Below are positions 19,212 to 26,731 of a stretch of 64,000 nucleotides of DNA, piece after piece. The stretch comes from Flavobacteriales bacterium UBA7878 (GTDB lineage: Bacteria > Bacteroidota > Bacteroidia > Flavobacteriales > Schleiferiaceae), in the NCBI GenBank assembly GCA_002501205.1, contig DLRW01000010.1, positions 1 to 64,000 of the forward strand. Direction: 5' to 3'. Under the pieces are notes generated by a model that had not been told where the DNA came from, did not search any database, and worked only from the letters and a program-made list of their open reading frames with translations. The position numbers and the translations under genes are program-made. Each line of letters starts with the position of its first letter. Within the stretch, counting starts at the first letter, position 1.

Positions 19212-19700
19212 GTTCCAAACTCAGGTAATAATTCACCGGAGTACTTAAGTAGAATTTACGAGTTTGATACGGCTATTAATTTCACCTTGGCGCAAGATTC
19301 CTTGATTTTAGGATTTTATGACGGAGCCTCAGCCATTGGGGACATTGATGGAGATGGGGATCAAGATTTGTTGATATCTGGATTTACCAAATACAACAGA
19401 CGAACTTTCATGTATCGTAATACGGCTCGTTCAGGAATTAGCATTCAGGAATTACCTTTTTCTGAAGATTATGTTTTTGAAGTTTACCCTAATCCTAACG
19501 TTGGTACTTTCAAAATACGGACAGATTCTAAGGACCCTCAGCTCTATCGACTTTACAATCTCCAGGGACAATTGATTGATGAATTTGAAAGATCTAATGA
19601 AAGTAAACATCAACTTCACCTTCTCCCCGGATTTTATATTCTCAGCACTGAGCGAAATGGAAAGTTGCAAAGTCAGAAGATTTGGGTAAAGCACTATTAG
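19204..19700 (+). pseudogene. 3' remnant of a third FG-GAP T9SS surface-protein gene
   Basis: The frame encodes only the last blade and sorting domain of a protein like those at 1648-4299 and 4413-7109. It reads from about base 19206 (VPNSGNNSPEYLSRIYEF), passes one calcium loop (DIDGDGDQDLL), then RRTFMYRNTARSG, and ends in a T9SS domain (EVYPNPNVGTFKIR, YNLQGQLIDEF). The segment before the first ATG/TTG matches the corresponding part of copy 2, so the homology starts abruptly at the A/T palindrome. There is no signal peptide. It is a truncated remnant, unlikely to give a functional exported protein. Confidence 0.75.
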
Positions 19701-19779
19701 GGAAGAGAAGTCCTCAGTGCTTAATACCTTTATCCCAGCCAATTCTTGCTACAACGGTCAAAGCCGCATCTCTTTTAAA

Positions 19780-19807
19780 CTAGAATTACATCCGGTTCTA
19801 ATTCTAG
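19780..19807. repeat. Perfect 9-bp inverted repeat in an intergenic gap
   Basis: CTAGAATTA at 19780-19788 and TAATTCTAG at 19799-19807 flank a 10-base loop. No T tract follows on the plus strand, so it is not a standard terminator there. It lies between the FG-GAP remnant and the next gene. I see no other signal in 19701-19912. Confidence 0.45.
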
Positions 19808-19912
19808 GGGTGATGCGAAGTTGCAAATGGTATACTCTGGGAGTAGGTTTAGTTATCCACTCCATTTACTTGCAGTTATTTTGATAGTTAACTATTACTT
19901 ATTTAAATTTTA

Positions 19913-20317
19913 ATGAATACAAATAACCTCGACGAATCCGCTAAGCGATATGTGACCCATACAATTCTAATGCGCTTTAAAACTTCGAAAGTGGATCAGG
20001 ATGATACCAAAGGCATGGAGTTGATATCCAGTCACATTACTAATAATGCCATGGATGATTTATGTTTGGCCTTTTATTTAGAAGGAGATACAAAATGGGG
20101 GAGATCCGCGGCGGAAGCAGTGCAGAATTTTGGTTTCCCGCCTTTAGAGAGAGTCAAGCCTACATTGATTGAGAATATCCATACCGCTTTTCAGAATAGC
20201 AGCATCCCCAAGCATGTTGAACATCGGAGATTAATCTCGCAAATCGCCTATCCCTTTAGCCTTGAAAAGCACGAAGTGGAGTCAATTCTTGCTCAGTATT
20301 CCGTACAAAAAGACTAG
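19913..20317 (+). CDS. Hypothetical protein, 134 residues
   Basis: I do not recognise this protein. It is soluble, predicted to be mostly helical, and has no signal peptide. Visible stretches include KRYVTHTILMRFKTSK near the start and HVEHRRLISQIAYPFSLEKH near the end. The last segment reads like a short helix-turn-helix-sized bundle, but no motif is diagnostic. It stands alone, 212 bases after the FG-GAP remnant and about 100 bases before a T9SS gene on the same strand. Codon use looks ordinary for the window, so it is probably a real gene. Confidence 0.55.
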   Translation: MNTNNLDESAKRYVTHTILMRFKTSKVDQDDTKGMELISSHITNNAMDDLCLAFYLEGDTKWGRSAAEAVQNFGFPPLERVKPTLIENIHTAFQNSSIPKHVEHRRLISQIAYPFSLEKHEVESILAQYSVQKD

Positions 20318-20420
20318 TGAATGGGGCTTAATTAACTCATTATAGGCGCCTTGTCAAAAGAAAGGCTTATTTTAGGAGAGCTACAAATCCCTAAATTCCC
20401 CGGCCTTAATTTAGTACCTC

Positions 20421-21527
20421 ATGCGCACGCTTTTATTCTGTTTTCTTACTGTTGGGTTAGGGGCCCAAAGCCAGCAATTACTATCTATTACCAACAAGAA
20501 TTATTCGAATTCGAGCTGGAAGTTTAATAGTCGAACTTTGTATTCCTATGATGCCAATGGTTATCCATATTTGGAAGACTATGAAGCTTGGAACGGAATG
20601 GTATGGGAAAATCGACAGCTAAAGACCCAATCAAACCATAGTAATGGCTTGGTGGATTCTGTATACTATGAGCGTTGGGATCAAATTAATGGGGGATATA
20701 CCGGCTTTTCGAAGGAGCGGAATTATTACAATGCCAATTGGGAAAGGGATTCATTAATAGTAATGCAGAATATTAACGGTCCCTGGATTAAGGATACCCG
20801 ACAAGAATTTCAGTATAGCGCAGGCGGTCTTTTGGAGCATGTTTTTACCTCCGATGGCGATGGTCCGGATTGGGAATTAACCACTAAAACAGACTACTAC
20901 TATAATATCAATGGCCAGTGGGATATTCTACGTCGTTCGGAATGGGACAGTGCCAATGCTAGCTGGGCACCTAAAAATGAGATGCATCGCTATTTTGATG
21001 CTTTAGGAAACCCGACTTTCGAATATGAGTTCATTCATCGTGGATCTAACATAGACACCCTGCGTTGGCATGAGTATACTTATGATGCACAGGGTTTGTT
21101 ACAGGAGGATCGCTATTACATTTTTATAGCTGGTGCCTTTAATCCTGGAACAAGACGCTTATTTAGCTATAATGCTTCCAATCGCATTGATAGTGTTTTA
21201 CATCAGGTATTAAAGTACAATGACACTCTTTGGTTGGATAATAGCCTGGCCATTTACCGCTATGGTCCTATCGTGGGCTTAACAGAATTAGTAAGTCAGA
21301 GCTTGAATGTTTACCCTAATCCCTTACATGATATTTTGAATATTGAGGGAATGGCGAAAGGGGAGAAGGAGATTCAGATTTTTAATAGCAGCGGCGTTCT
21401 GGTCGGGCAGAAATCGACCGATGCGGAAGAACTTCAATTATACTTAGGCCATTTGCGCACAGGGCTTTATTCCATTCGGGTTCATGATCAGGGCACTGTT
21501 TCCGGAACTTCGATTATTAAGCTCTAA
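20421..21527 (+). CDS. Secreted YD-rich T9SS protein
   Basis: The protein has 368 residues. The ATG at 20421 opens a short signal peptide (MRTLLFCFLTVGLGAQSQQ). Residues 30-290 contain evenly spaced Tyr-rich strands (LYSYDANGYPYLEDY, YYNINGQWDIL, YTYDAQGLLQEDRYY) that look like degenerate YD repeats. Residues about 293-368 are a T9SS sorting domain (NVYPNPLHDILNIEG, FNSSGVLVGQK, GLYSIRV). It probably sits on the cell surface; its function is unknown. Its stop is separated by only 0-1 bases from the converging response-regulator gene on the other strand. Confidence 0.75.
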   Translation: MRTLLFCFLTVGLGAQSQQLLSITNKNYSNSSWKFNSRTLYSYDANGYPYLEDYEAWNGMVWENRQLKTQSNHSNGLVDSVYYERWDQINGGYTGFSKERNYYNANWERDSLIVMQNINGPWIKDTRQEFQYSAGGLLEHVFTSDGDGPDWELTTKTDYYYNINGQWDILRRSEWDSANASWAPKNEMHRYFDALGNPTFEYEFIHRGSNIDTLRWHEYTYDAQGLLQEDRYYIFIAGAFNPGTRRLFSYNASNRIDSVLHQVLKYNDTLWLDNSLAIYRYGPIVGLTELVSQSLNVYPNPLHDILNIEGMAKGEKEIQIFNSSGVLVGQKSTDAEELQLYLGHLRTGLYSIRVHDQGTVSGTSIIKL

Positions 21528-21878
21528 TCAAGATTCCAGGCGTTCCCGGAAAGCATCTTTATAGGCCCGACCAATAGGGATTTCCATCTCGTTTTTCAGA
21601 ATTACAGCCGTACTACGAACTTCCAATATTTGCTCCAAATTGATGAGGAAGGATTTATGGATACGTTGAAAGCCATGGTCGCCTAGTTTCTGCTCCCAAT
21701 AATTTAGGGTCTCCTTGCTGAGCACGGTTTTATCCTTCAGATGCAGTTCGGTATAGTCCATGTCAGAGGCAATGTAGAGGAGCTCTTTGGTGCTCACTGC
21801 AATTTTTTCATAGCCACTTTTTACGAAAAAGGAATATTCCGGCTCTGCACTTTTATGCAGTGAATGAAATTTATCCAT
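21528..21878 (-). CDS. LytTR DNA-binding domain (second half of an amber-split response regulator)
   Basis: The 116-residue reading frame is a LytTR-type DNA-binding domain with the typical core (IAVSTKELLYIASDMDYTEL, RIHKSFLINLEQI, IPIGRAYKDAFRERL). LytTR domains bind promoter repeats as the output half of response regulators. It is in the same frame as the receiver domain just upstream and is separated from it by a single TAG (21884-21882) and one further codon. The spacing matches the normal linker of a one-piece LytTR regulator. It could be a nonsense mutation, a sequence error, or two separately translated halves with the ATG at 21878 used for this part. Confidence 0.8.
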   Translation of the reverse strand: MDKFHSLHKSAEPEYSFFVKSGYEKIAVSTKELLYIASDMDYTELHLKDKTVLSKETLNYWEQKLGDHGFQRIHKSFLINLEQILEVRSTAVILKNEMEIPIGRAYKDAFRERLES

Positions 21879-21881
21879 CGC

Positions 21882-22202
21882 CTAGGCAAAGCGCTCCGGG
21901 GCAATGGGTTTCATAAGGTAGTCGATAACCTTAAATTCATAGCTCTCCAAAGCATAATCCGGAAAGGCGGTAGTGAGGATTACCGCCGGATGCTTTTTCA
22001 GATTGCGTAAAAAATCCATGCCGGATAAACGGGGCAAGTGGATGTCGAGAAAAATTAAGTCTACCTCCTCTTTCTGCAAAAACTCCTTGGCCTGCAAGGC
22101 ATCGGTGAAGCTGGCTAGCAATTGCCATTGCGGGAAATCCTGTAAATAATGCTTTAGGATGCGCTGGGCGGGGACTTGATCTTCAACGATAATGCACTTC
22201 AT
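21882..22202 (-). CDS. Response-regulator receiver domain (first half of an amber-split LytTR regulator)
   Basis: The 106-residue receiver has the acidic pair Glu7/Asp8 (VEDQ), the phospho-acceptor Asp53 (IFLDIHLP), Thr77/Thr78 and Lys98 (YLMKPI). The frame ends with PERFA and a TAG, where intact LytTR regulators continue through a short linker into the DNA-binding domain. The continuation is present in the same frame (AMDKFHSLHK). The ATG overlaps the stop of the histidine kinase gene by 4 bases (22199-22202), so kinase and regulator form an operon. The receiver itself looks intact and could still be phosphorylated. Confidence 0.85.
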   Translation of the reverse strand: MKCIIVEDQVPAQRILKHYLQDFPQWQLLASFTDALQAKEFLQKEEVDLIFLDIHLPRLSGMDFLRNLKKHPAVILTTAFPDYALESYEFKVIDYLMKPIAPERFA

Positions 22203-23233
22203 GACTGAGCACTCAGTTTTAGTTTAAGATCCACGCAATATTTACCCGCACCTTCATTTATCTTTAATTCATGTTGATCGGGATAAAGAAGCTCCAAACG
22301 CTTTTGCACATTTTGCAGGCCAATGCCGCCTTTTAAATCTTCGGTATTAGATAGCTCCCCGAAATTATTGCAGCAGCTAAAATGCAAATCGCCTTCCGGC
22401 GAAAGCCGCAAACTGATCGCAATATCTATGGCCTCACTGAGGCTGGCTAAGCTGTGCTTAAAAGCATTTTCAACAAAAACGGAAAGGATTAGAGGGGCAA
22501 TGCGAAATTGTTCGGAAGTCAGTTCTTTGCTCCAGGTAAGCTTGCCTCTTTCCTCCATTTGCATTTCACTCAACTCAATGAAGTTCTCTACTTGTTCTAC
22601 CTCGCGACTGAGTGGTACATATTGGGCCTGAGCTTCGTAAAGCATATAGCGCATAACCCCGGATAATTTCAGCAATACCGTGGCGGTTTTATCCGACTTT
22701 TCCAGCGCCAGTGCATAAATATTGTTGAGATTGTTAAAGAGGAAATGCGGATTGATTTGCGATTTCAGAAACTGCAGTTCACTTTCTTTAATCAGGTTTT
22801 GCAGCTCTTCCAACTCCCTTTGTTTGGTTAAGGCATCCCAAGCGAACTTGAATCCTGTTAGGATGGTAATGGTGGGAAGTAAATCGGTTAGGGTGCGAAA
22901 TATTCCGGGAAAGTGGGTGCCCCGTGTATCCGGAAAAAAGATCTGTTCTAGAATGCCTTCTTCCACTGCCATAACCAAGGCTAATAATGCAATTAAGGCT
23001 AAACTAAAGGCCAGGTATTTCTTGCGATATAGGAGCTTAGGAAGTAGTAAATAATTGATAATGGCGGCCGTAAGGGCATAGTTCAAAAAGAAGAAAACCT
23101 CATGGCTTTTTACTTGTGTTTCATGTCGCCAACCTTCGCGGTCGAAAGCATAAAAAACGAAGACCATGGCATGCAAGGCCACCTGAAAAATCAGCTCCCA
23201 GGAGCGCTTATGATTTCTAATTTGCATTTTCAC
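22199..23233 (-). CDS. LytS/YehU-family membrane sensor histidine kinase
   Basis: The protein has 344 residues. Four hydrophobic segments lie in residues 12-130, followed by a short coiled coil (ELEELQNLIKESELQF) and the His_kinase block with His163 (KSQINPHFLFNNLNNIY). The ATPase half has the N box (FVENAFKH, 254-260) and G box (GGIGLQNVQKR, about 302-312). It should phosphorylate the LytTR regulator encoded 4 bases downstream. A TonB receptor gene is divergent to it and is a plausible target; that link is inference. Confidence 0.9.
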   Translation of the reverse strand: MKMQIRNHKRSWELIFQVALHAMVFVFYAFDREGWRHETQVKSHEVFFFLNYALTAAIINYLLLPKLLYRKKYLAFSLALIALLALVMAVEEGILEQIFFPDTRGTHFPGIFRTLTDLLPTITILTGFKFAWDALTKQRELEELQNLIKESELQFLKSQINPHFLFNNLNNIYALALEKSDKTATVLLKLSGVMRYMLYEAQAQYVPLSREVEQVENFIELSEMQMEERGKLTWSKELTSEQFRIAPLILSVFVENAFKHSLASLSEAIDIAISLRLSPEGDLHFSCCNNFGELSNTEDLKGGIGLQNVQKRLELLYPDQHELKINEGAGKYCVDLKLKLSAQS

Positions 23234-23416
23234 AAGGTAAATCTATAAACAAAACCGAGCCTCCCTAAATTGGATCGGTAAACAGCTGATCTTTATGGCT
23301 CATCGACCGAATATTTGGCAATATGGTTGTTGGGAGGTCTGCACCTGTCGTTCACCGGATTCTATTTTAATAGTCTTGGAAAAGCTCGGTTCTTTGTCGG
23401 GTAATTTTTTCATACG

Positions 23417-25801
23417 ATGGCAATCGATCGAATTTCATTAGTACTTGTTTTAGGAGTGATTTTTAGCCTAAGCCCTCTTAGGTTGTGGAGTCAGTCTGAA
23501 ATTCGAATAGAGGGGCAAGTTGCCGATGCTCTCAGTAAAATTCCTATTCCTTACGCTTCCCTTGCTTTGGTTGATTCAGTAGATGGAAGGGTAAAGGATG
23601 GGGTGACCACAGGTGAAGACGGGACCTTTGATTTGACGACTAAGGAGACAGATTTCTATTTGGAAATTAGCTTTATGGGTTATCAGTCGCTTCAAATTCG
23701 AAACTATAACCCCCAATCATCTGTGGTCAGGCTGGGAGTAATTTACCTGAAGGAGAACAGTCAAAGCCTAGATGAGATAGAGGTAACCGCTGAAAAGTCG
23801 GCCATGGAATTTAAGCTGGACAAGCGGGTCTTTAACGTGGGTAAGGATTTAAATACCACCGGTATGGGTGCTCTGGATGTACTGTCGAATGTGCCATCGG
23901 TAAATGTTAATATCGAAGGACAGATAAGCTTAAGAGGTAATACCGGGGTGCAGATTCTCATCAATGGAAAGCCTTCGGTTTTATCGGAAGAAGGCTCCAA
24001 TGCCCTGGGAACCATTACTGCCGATATGATTGAAAGCATTGAGGTGATTACCAATCCTTCCGCCAAATATGAAGCTGAGGGCACCAGTGGTATCATCAAT
24101 ATCATCCTTAAGAAAGAAGAGAAAAAGGGCTTTAATGGCTCGGTTTCCGTTAATACCGGGATTCCCGATAATCATTCGGTAGGAGTGAGCTTAAATCGAC
24201 GCACGGAGAACTTCAATTTCTTCACCCAATTTGGTCTGGGCTATCGTTCCATGCCGCGCTATAATGAGAGCTTGAACCGCAATCTCAATGATGGCACCGA
24301 GATTTATAGTGAAGGTACTGAATACCGCAATGAGAATTTTTACAATATCACCTTAGGTACCGACTATCATATAAATGATTGGAATGTGCTAACCCTTTCT
24401 GGAAGTATGGCTTATGAAATTGAGGATCAGCCATCAGAAACCGATTTTCGTTTAACCGATGCCAATGGCAGTCTTTTATCCGAATACCGTCGTACGGAAG
24501 AAACCAGCGCTACCAATCCGAAGTATCAGTACGATCTACAGTATGAGAAACAGTTTAAGAATAATGAGGACCATAAATTATTGATCAGCACCTTAGGTCG
24601 CTTTTTCGGGAAGACCCAAAGTTCTCAATTCTCAAATGTTCCGATTGGTACCAGTGATGTTGCCCCCAATCAACGCACTGAAACTAGCTTCTTTGATCGC
24701 AGCTTTGTGTATAAACTCGATTATACCAATCCCATCACCGAGGCCTTTAGCCTAGAAGCCGGGGCTTTATACGAGCAAAATGATGTGGGTAATGATTATC
24801 AAGTCTTGAATTATGCGAGCAGCGGCTATGTGATTGATAGTAGCCTCACCAATAATTTTGAATACGATCAAGGGGTATTTGGGGTCTACAGCACTGCAGC
24901 CTATGAAGGCAAGAAATGGGGCTTAAAATTAGGACTGCGCTATGAGCATACCTTATTAAATACTTTACTTACCACTACGGATGAAGCAAATAAACAGGAA
25001 TATTCCAATTGGTTTCCCAGTATACATAGCTCCTATAAAATTTCGCAGCGATTCTCTATGCAAGCGGGTTATTCGCGCCGCATCTTTCGTCCGCGTTTAT
25101 GGGATCTGAACCCCTTCTTCAATATTCGCAACAACTATAATATTCGTCGGGGTAATCCGGATTTACAGCCAGAGTTTGGCGATTCTTATGAATTAACCGG
25201 AATCTGGCTTTTTGAGAAGCTATCCTTGAATACCAGTTTGTACCATTTATATACCACAGATGTAGTGGATCGAGTGAGCTTTTTTGAGAATAATGTGAAT
25301 ACCACTATGCCTGTGAATGTGGGTAGCCGCAATCAAACTGGTTTGGAGATAAATGGAAAATACAATCCGCTAAAATGGTTGGGAATTAATGGCGATTTCA
25401 ACTATGGTTATTTCAGTCGGGAAGGGGTGTTCCAGGATCAGGATTTTAGCTTTGAGGGTGATAAGTGGAGCACCCGCATCACTGGCAAGATTAAGCTACC
25501 AGCGGGATTTGATATAGAGCTGAGTGGCAATTATGAATCGGCCTATAAAACCGTGCAAGGGGAGCAAAGTGGCTTTGCATTTGGAGATATTGGCCTTCGC
25601 AAGAAATTATGGGATGGCAAGGGCGTAGTGAACTTAAGTGTACGCGATATTTTTGCCTCCCGCATTCAGGAGAGTAGGGTGTATCAGAATGACTTCTATG
25701 CCTACAGCTTTTCGCAGCGTGGAAGATTTATAACCTTAGGATTTAGTTACAGCTTTGGAAAGGGCGAGGCCATGTCGTACAATGGCGGACGCCGACATTA
25801 A
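23417..25801 (+). CDS. TonB-dependent receptor / outer-membrane beta-barrel protein
   Basis: The 794-residue protein starts at the ATG at 23417 with a signal peptide (MAIDRISLVLVLGVIFSL, cut near SQS). Residues 30-110 are a carboxypeptidase-regulatory-like domain (VADALSKIPIPYASLALVD). A plug domain follows (DVLSNVPSVNVNIEGQISLR, IESIEVITNPSAKYEAEG) and then a beta-barrel of the OMP_b-brl_3 type ending in the aromatic strand FITLGFSYSFGKG. The long barrel with repeated NxxF/YxL strands is typical of Bacteroidetes receptors in metal or siderophore uptake. The adjacent PepSY-type membrane gene favours iron, but no substrate can be read from the sequence. It is divergent from the LytS/LytTR genes. 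Confidence 0.85.
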   Translation: MAIDRISLVLVLGVIFSLSPLRLWSQSEIRIEGQVADALSKIPIPYASLALVDSVDGRVKDGVTTGEDGTFDLTTKETDFYLEISFMGYQSLQIRNYNPQSSVVRLGVIYLKENSQSLDEIEVTAEKSAMEFKLDKRVFNVGKDLNTTGMGALDVLSNVPSVNVNIEGQISLRGNTGVQILINGKPSVLSEEGSNALGTITADMIESIEVITNPSAKYEAEGTSGIINIILKKEEKKGFNGSVSVNTGIPDNHSVGVSLNRRTENFNFFTQFGLGYRSMPRYNESLNRNLNDGTEIYSEGTEYRNENFYNITLGTDYHINDWNVLTLSGSMAYEIEDQPSETDFRLTDANGSLLSEYRRTEETSATNPKYQYDLQYEKQFKNNEDHKLLISTLGRFFGKTQSSQFSNVPIGTSDVAPNQRTETSFFDRSFVYKLDYTNPITEAFSLEAGALYEQNDVGNDYQVLNYASSGYVIDSSLTNNFEYDQGVFGVYSTAAYEGKKWGLKLGLRYEHTLLNTLLTTTDEANKQEYSNWFPSIHSSYKISQRFSMQAGYSRRIFRPRLWDLNPFFNIRNNYNIRRGNPDLQPEFGDSYELTGIWLFEKLSLNTSLYHLYTTDVVDRVSFFENNVNTTMPVNVGSRNQTGLEINGKYNPLKWLGINGDFNYGYFSREGVFQDQDFSFEGDKWSTRITGKIKLPAGFDIELSGNYESAYKTVQGEQSGFAFGDIGLRKKLWDGKGVVNLSVRDIFASRIQESRVYQNDFYAYSFSQRGRFITLGFSYSFGKGEAMSYNGGRRH

Positions 25802-25824
25802 TAGATTAAGCTTTAGAAATTAAG

Positions 25825-26328
25825 ATGAAAGTGCATCAGAAAATGCGGGTTTGGCACCGCTATTTAGGATTTTTCCTGGCCGGAATTATGGCAATCTACG
25901 CCATCAGTGGAATTGTGCTCATATTTAGAGATACCGATGCTTTTAAGAAGGTAGAGCATTTTGAAGAAAAGTTAGCCTCGGGACTAAATGCAGAGCAATT
26001 GGGGGAAGCCCTGAAGATGCGTCGTTTCCGTGCGGAGAAGGAAGAAAATGGAATGATTTATTTCCGCGATGGCGAGTACAATCAAGCTACCGGTGAAGCG
26101 AAGTATAGCAAGAAGGAACTCCCTTTCTTTTTAGATAAAATGACGCATCTGCATAAAGCGACCAGCAGCAGACCTTTAGCCTTCCTAAACATCTTCTTTG
26201 GGATTAGCCTGCTCTTCTTTGTGGTTTCTGCCTTTTGGATGTACTTCCCCGGTACGGATATCTTTAAAAAGGGATTGATTTACACGGCGGTAGGGCTGGT
26301 CTTTGCTTTGGTTTTGTTGTTCGTGTAG
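25825..26328 (+). CDS. PepSY-associated transmembrane protein
   Basis: The 167-residue inner-membrane protein begins 24 bases after the TonB receptor and probably shares its transcript. It has an N-terminal membrane helix preceded by a conserved His (WHRYLGFFLAGIMAIYAISG) and two more helices at the end, with a soluble PepSY-like loop between them. The HxxHK-like stretch (MTHLHKA) before the second helix is common in this family. Related PepSY-TM proteins sit beside iron or siderophore receptors and are thought to reduce or handle the imported metal. The protein is short compared with full-length PepSY-TM proteins of about 380 residues. Confidence 0.7.
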   Translation: MKVHQKMRVWHRYLGFFLAGIMAIYAISGIVLIFRDTDAFKKVEHFEEKLASGLNAEQLGEALKMRRFRAEKEENGMIYFRDGEYNQATGEAKYSKKELPFFLDKMTHLHKATSSRPLAFLNIFFGISLLFFVVSAFWMYFPGTDIFKKGLIYTAVGLVFALVLLFV

Positions 26329-26332
26329 GTTT

Positions 26333-26384
26333 CTTCACCGCCCGCTGCGCTAGAGAAACAAAGGACACAGAGTTTCGCAGAGGC
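26333..26384. repeat. Intergenic direct repeat, segment A copy 1
   Basis: Copy 1 of a block (CTTCACCGCCCGCTGCGCTA, then acaaagGACACAGAG and TTTCGCAGAGGC) that recurs 206 bases downstream with a few mismatches. The whole 26329-26731 gap is made of two copies of a roughly 200-base unit and holds no gene. Blocks of this type (acaaagnacacagag) occur between genes in many environmental bacteria; that comparison is from memory. Confidence 0.75.
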
Positions 26385-26448
26385 TTACTGTCAAGTAGTT
26401 ACTTTGCGCACCTTTGCCCCTTTGCGGTTAAATAATTAGGACCAATTA

Positions 26449-26502
26449 CAAGTTTTCTTGCCCCCAAAAACTCTATCGTCTATTGTCTAAGGTCTAACTT
26501 CT
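26449..26502. repeat. Intergenic direct repeat, segment B copy 1
   Basis: This block runs from AAGTTTTCTTG through ccccaaaaactc and TATCGTCTATTGTCTAAGG to TCTAACTTCT. It recurs almost unchanged about 200 bases downstream. The pyrimidine-rich tail of short CTAAC/CTACC units continues to about 26533. Confidence 0.75.
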
Positions 26503-26538
26503 CTGACCTTCCAACTACCAACGACTAATTACCAGTTG

Positions 26539-26590
26539 CTTCACCACCCGCTACGCTAGAGCCACAAAGAACACAGAGGTTCGCAGAGGC
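26539..26590. repeat. Intergenic direct repeat, segment A copy 2
   Basis: Second copy of the block at 26333-26384, with changes such as CACCACCCGCTACGCTAGAG instead of CACCGCCCGCTGCGCTAGAG. It is followed by a short insertion with CCGGCAGGCAGG before the next shared block. Confidence 0.75.
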
Positions 26591-26648
26591 CTACCGGCAG
26601 GCAGGAACCCCTTTGCTTCTCTGCGATTAAATTATTAGGAGAAATAAT

Positions 26649-26701
26649 AAGTTTTCTTGTCCCCAAAAACTCTATCGTCTATTGTCTAAGGTCTAACTTC
26701 T
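26649..26701. repeat. Intergenic direct repeat, segment B copy 2
   Basis: Second copy of the block at 26449-26502. The stretch from aaaaactc to TCTAACTTCT is identical in both copies. Its pyrimidine-rich tail runs up to the end of the BtuG-like gene at 26732 and may reach its last codons. Confidence 0.75.
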
Positions 26702-26731
26702 AACTTCCAATTACGAACGACCTACTACCAA

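Noticed and set aside
19780..19807. Inverted repeat considered as a terminator for the FG-GAP remnant
   Set aside because: It is AT-rich and followed by GGGG rather than T on the coding strand, so it is listed only as a repeat.
23761..24105. 114-codon minus-strand frame within the TonB receptor gene
   Set aside because: It mirrors the plug-domain coding sequence. Nothing supports separate expression.
26333..26701. Possible CRISPR array
   Set aside because: There are only two copies of a long, imperfect unit about 200 bases apart, with no short regular repeats, spacers or cas genes.
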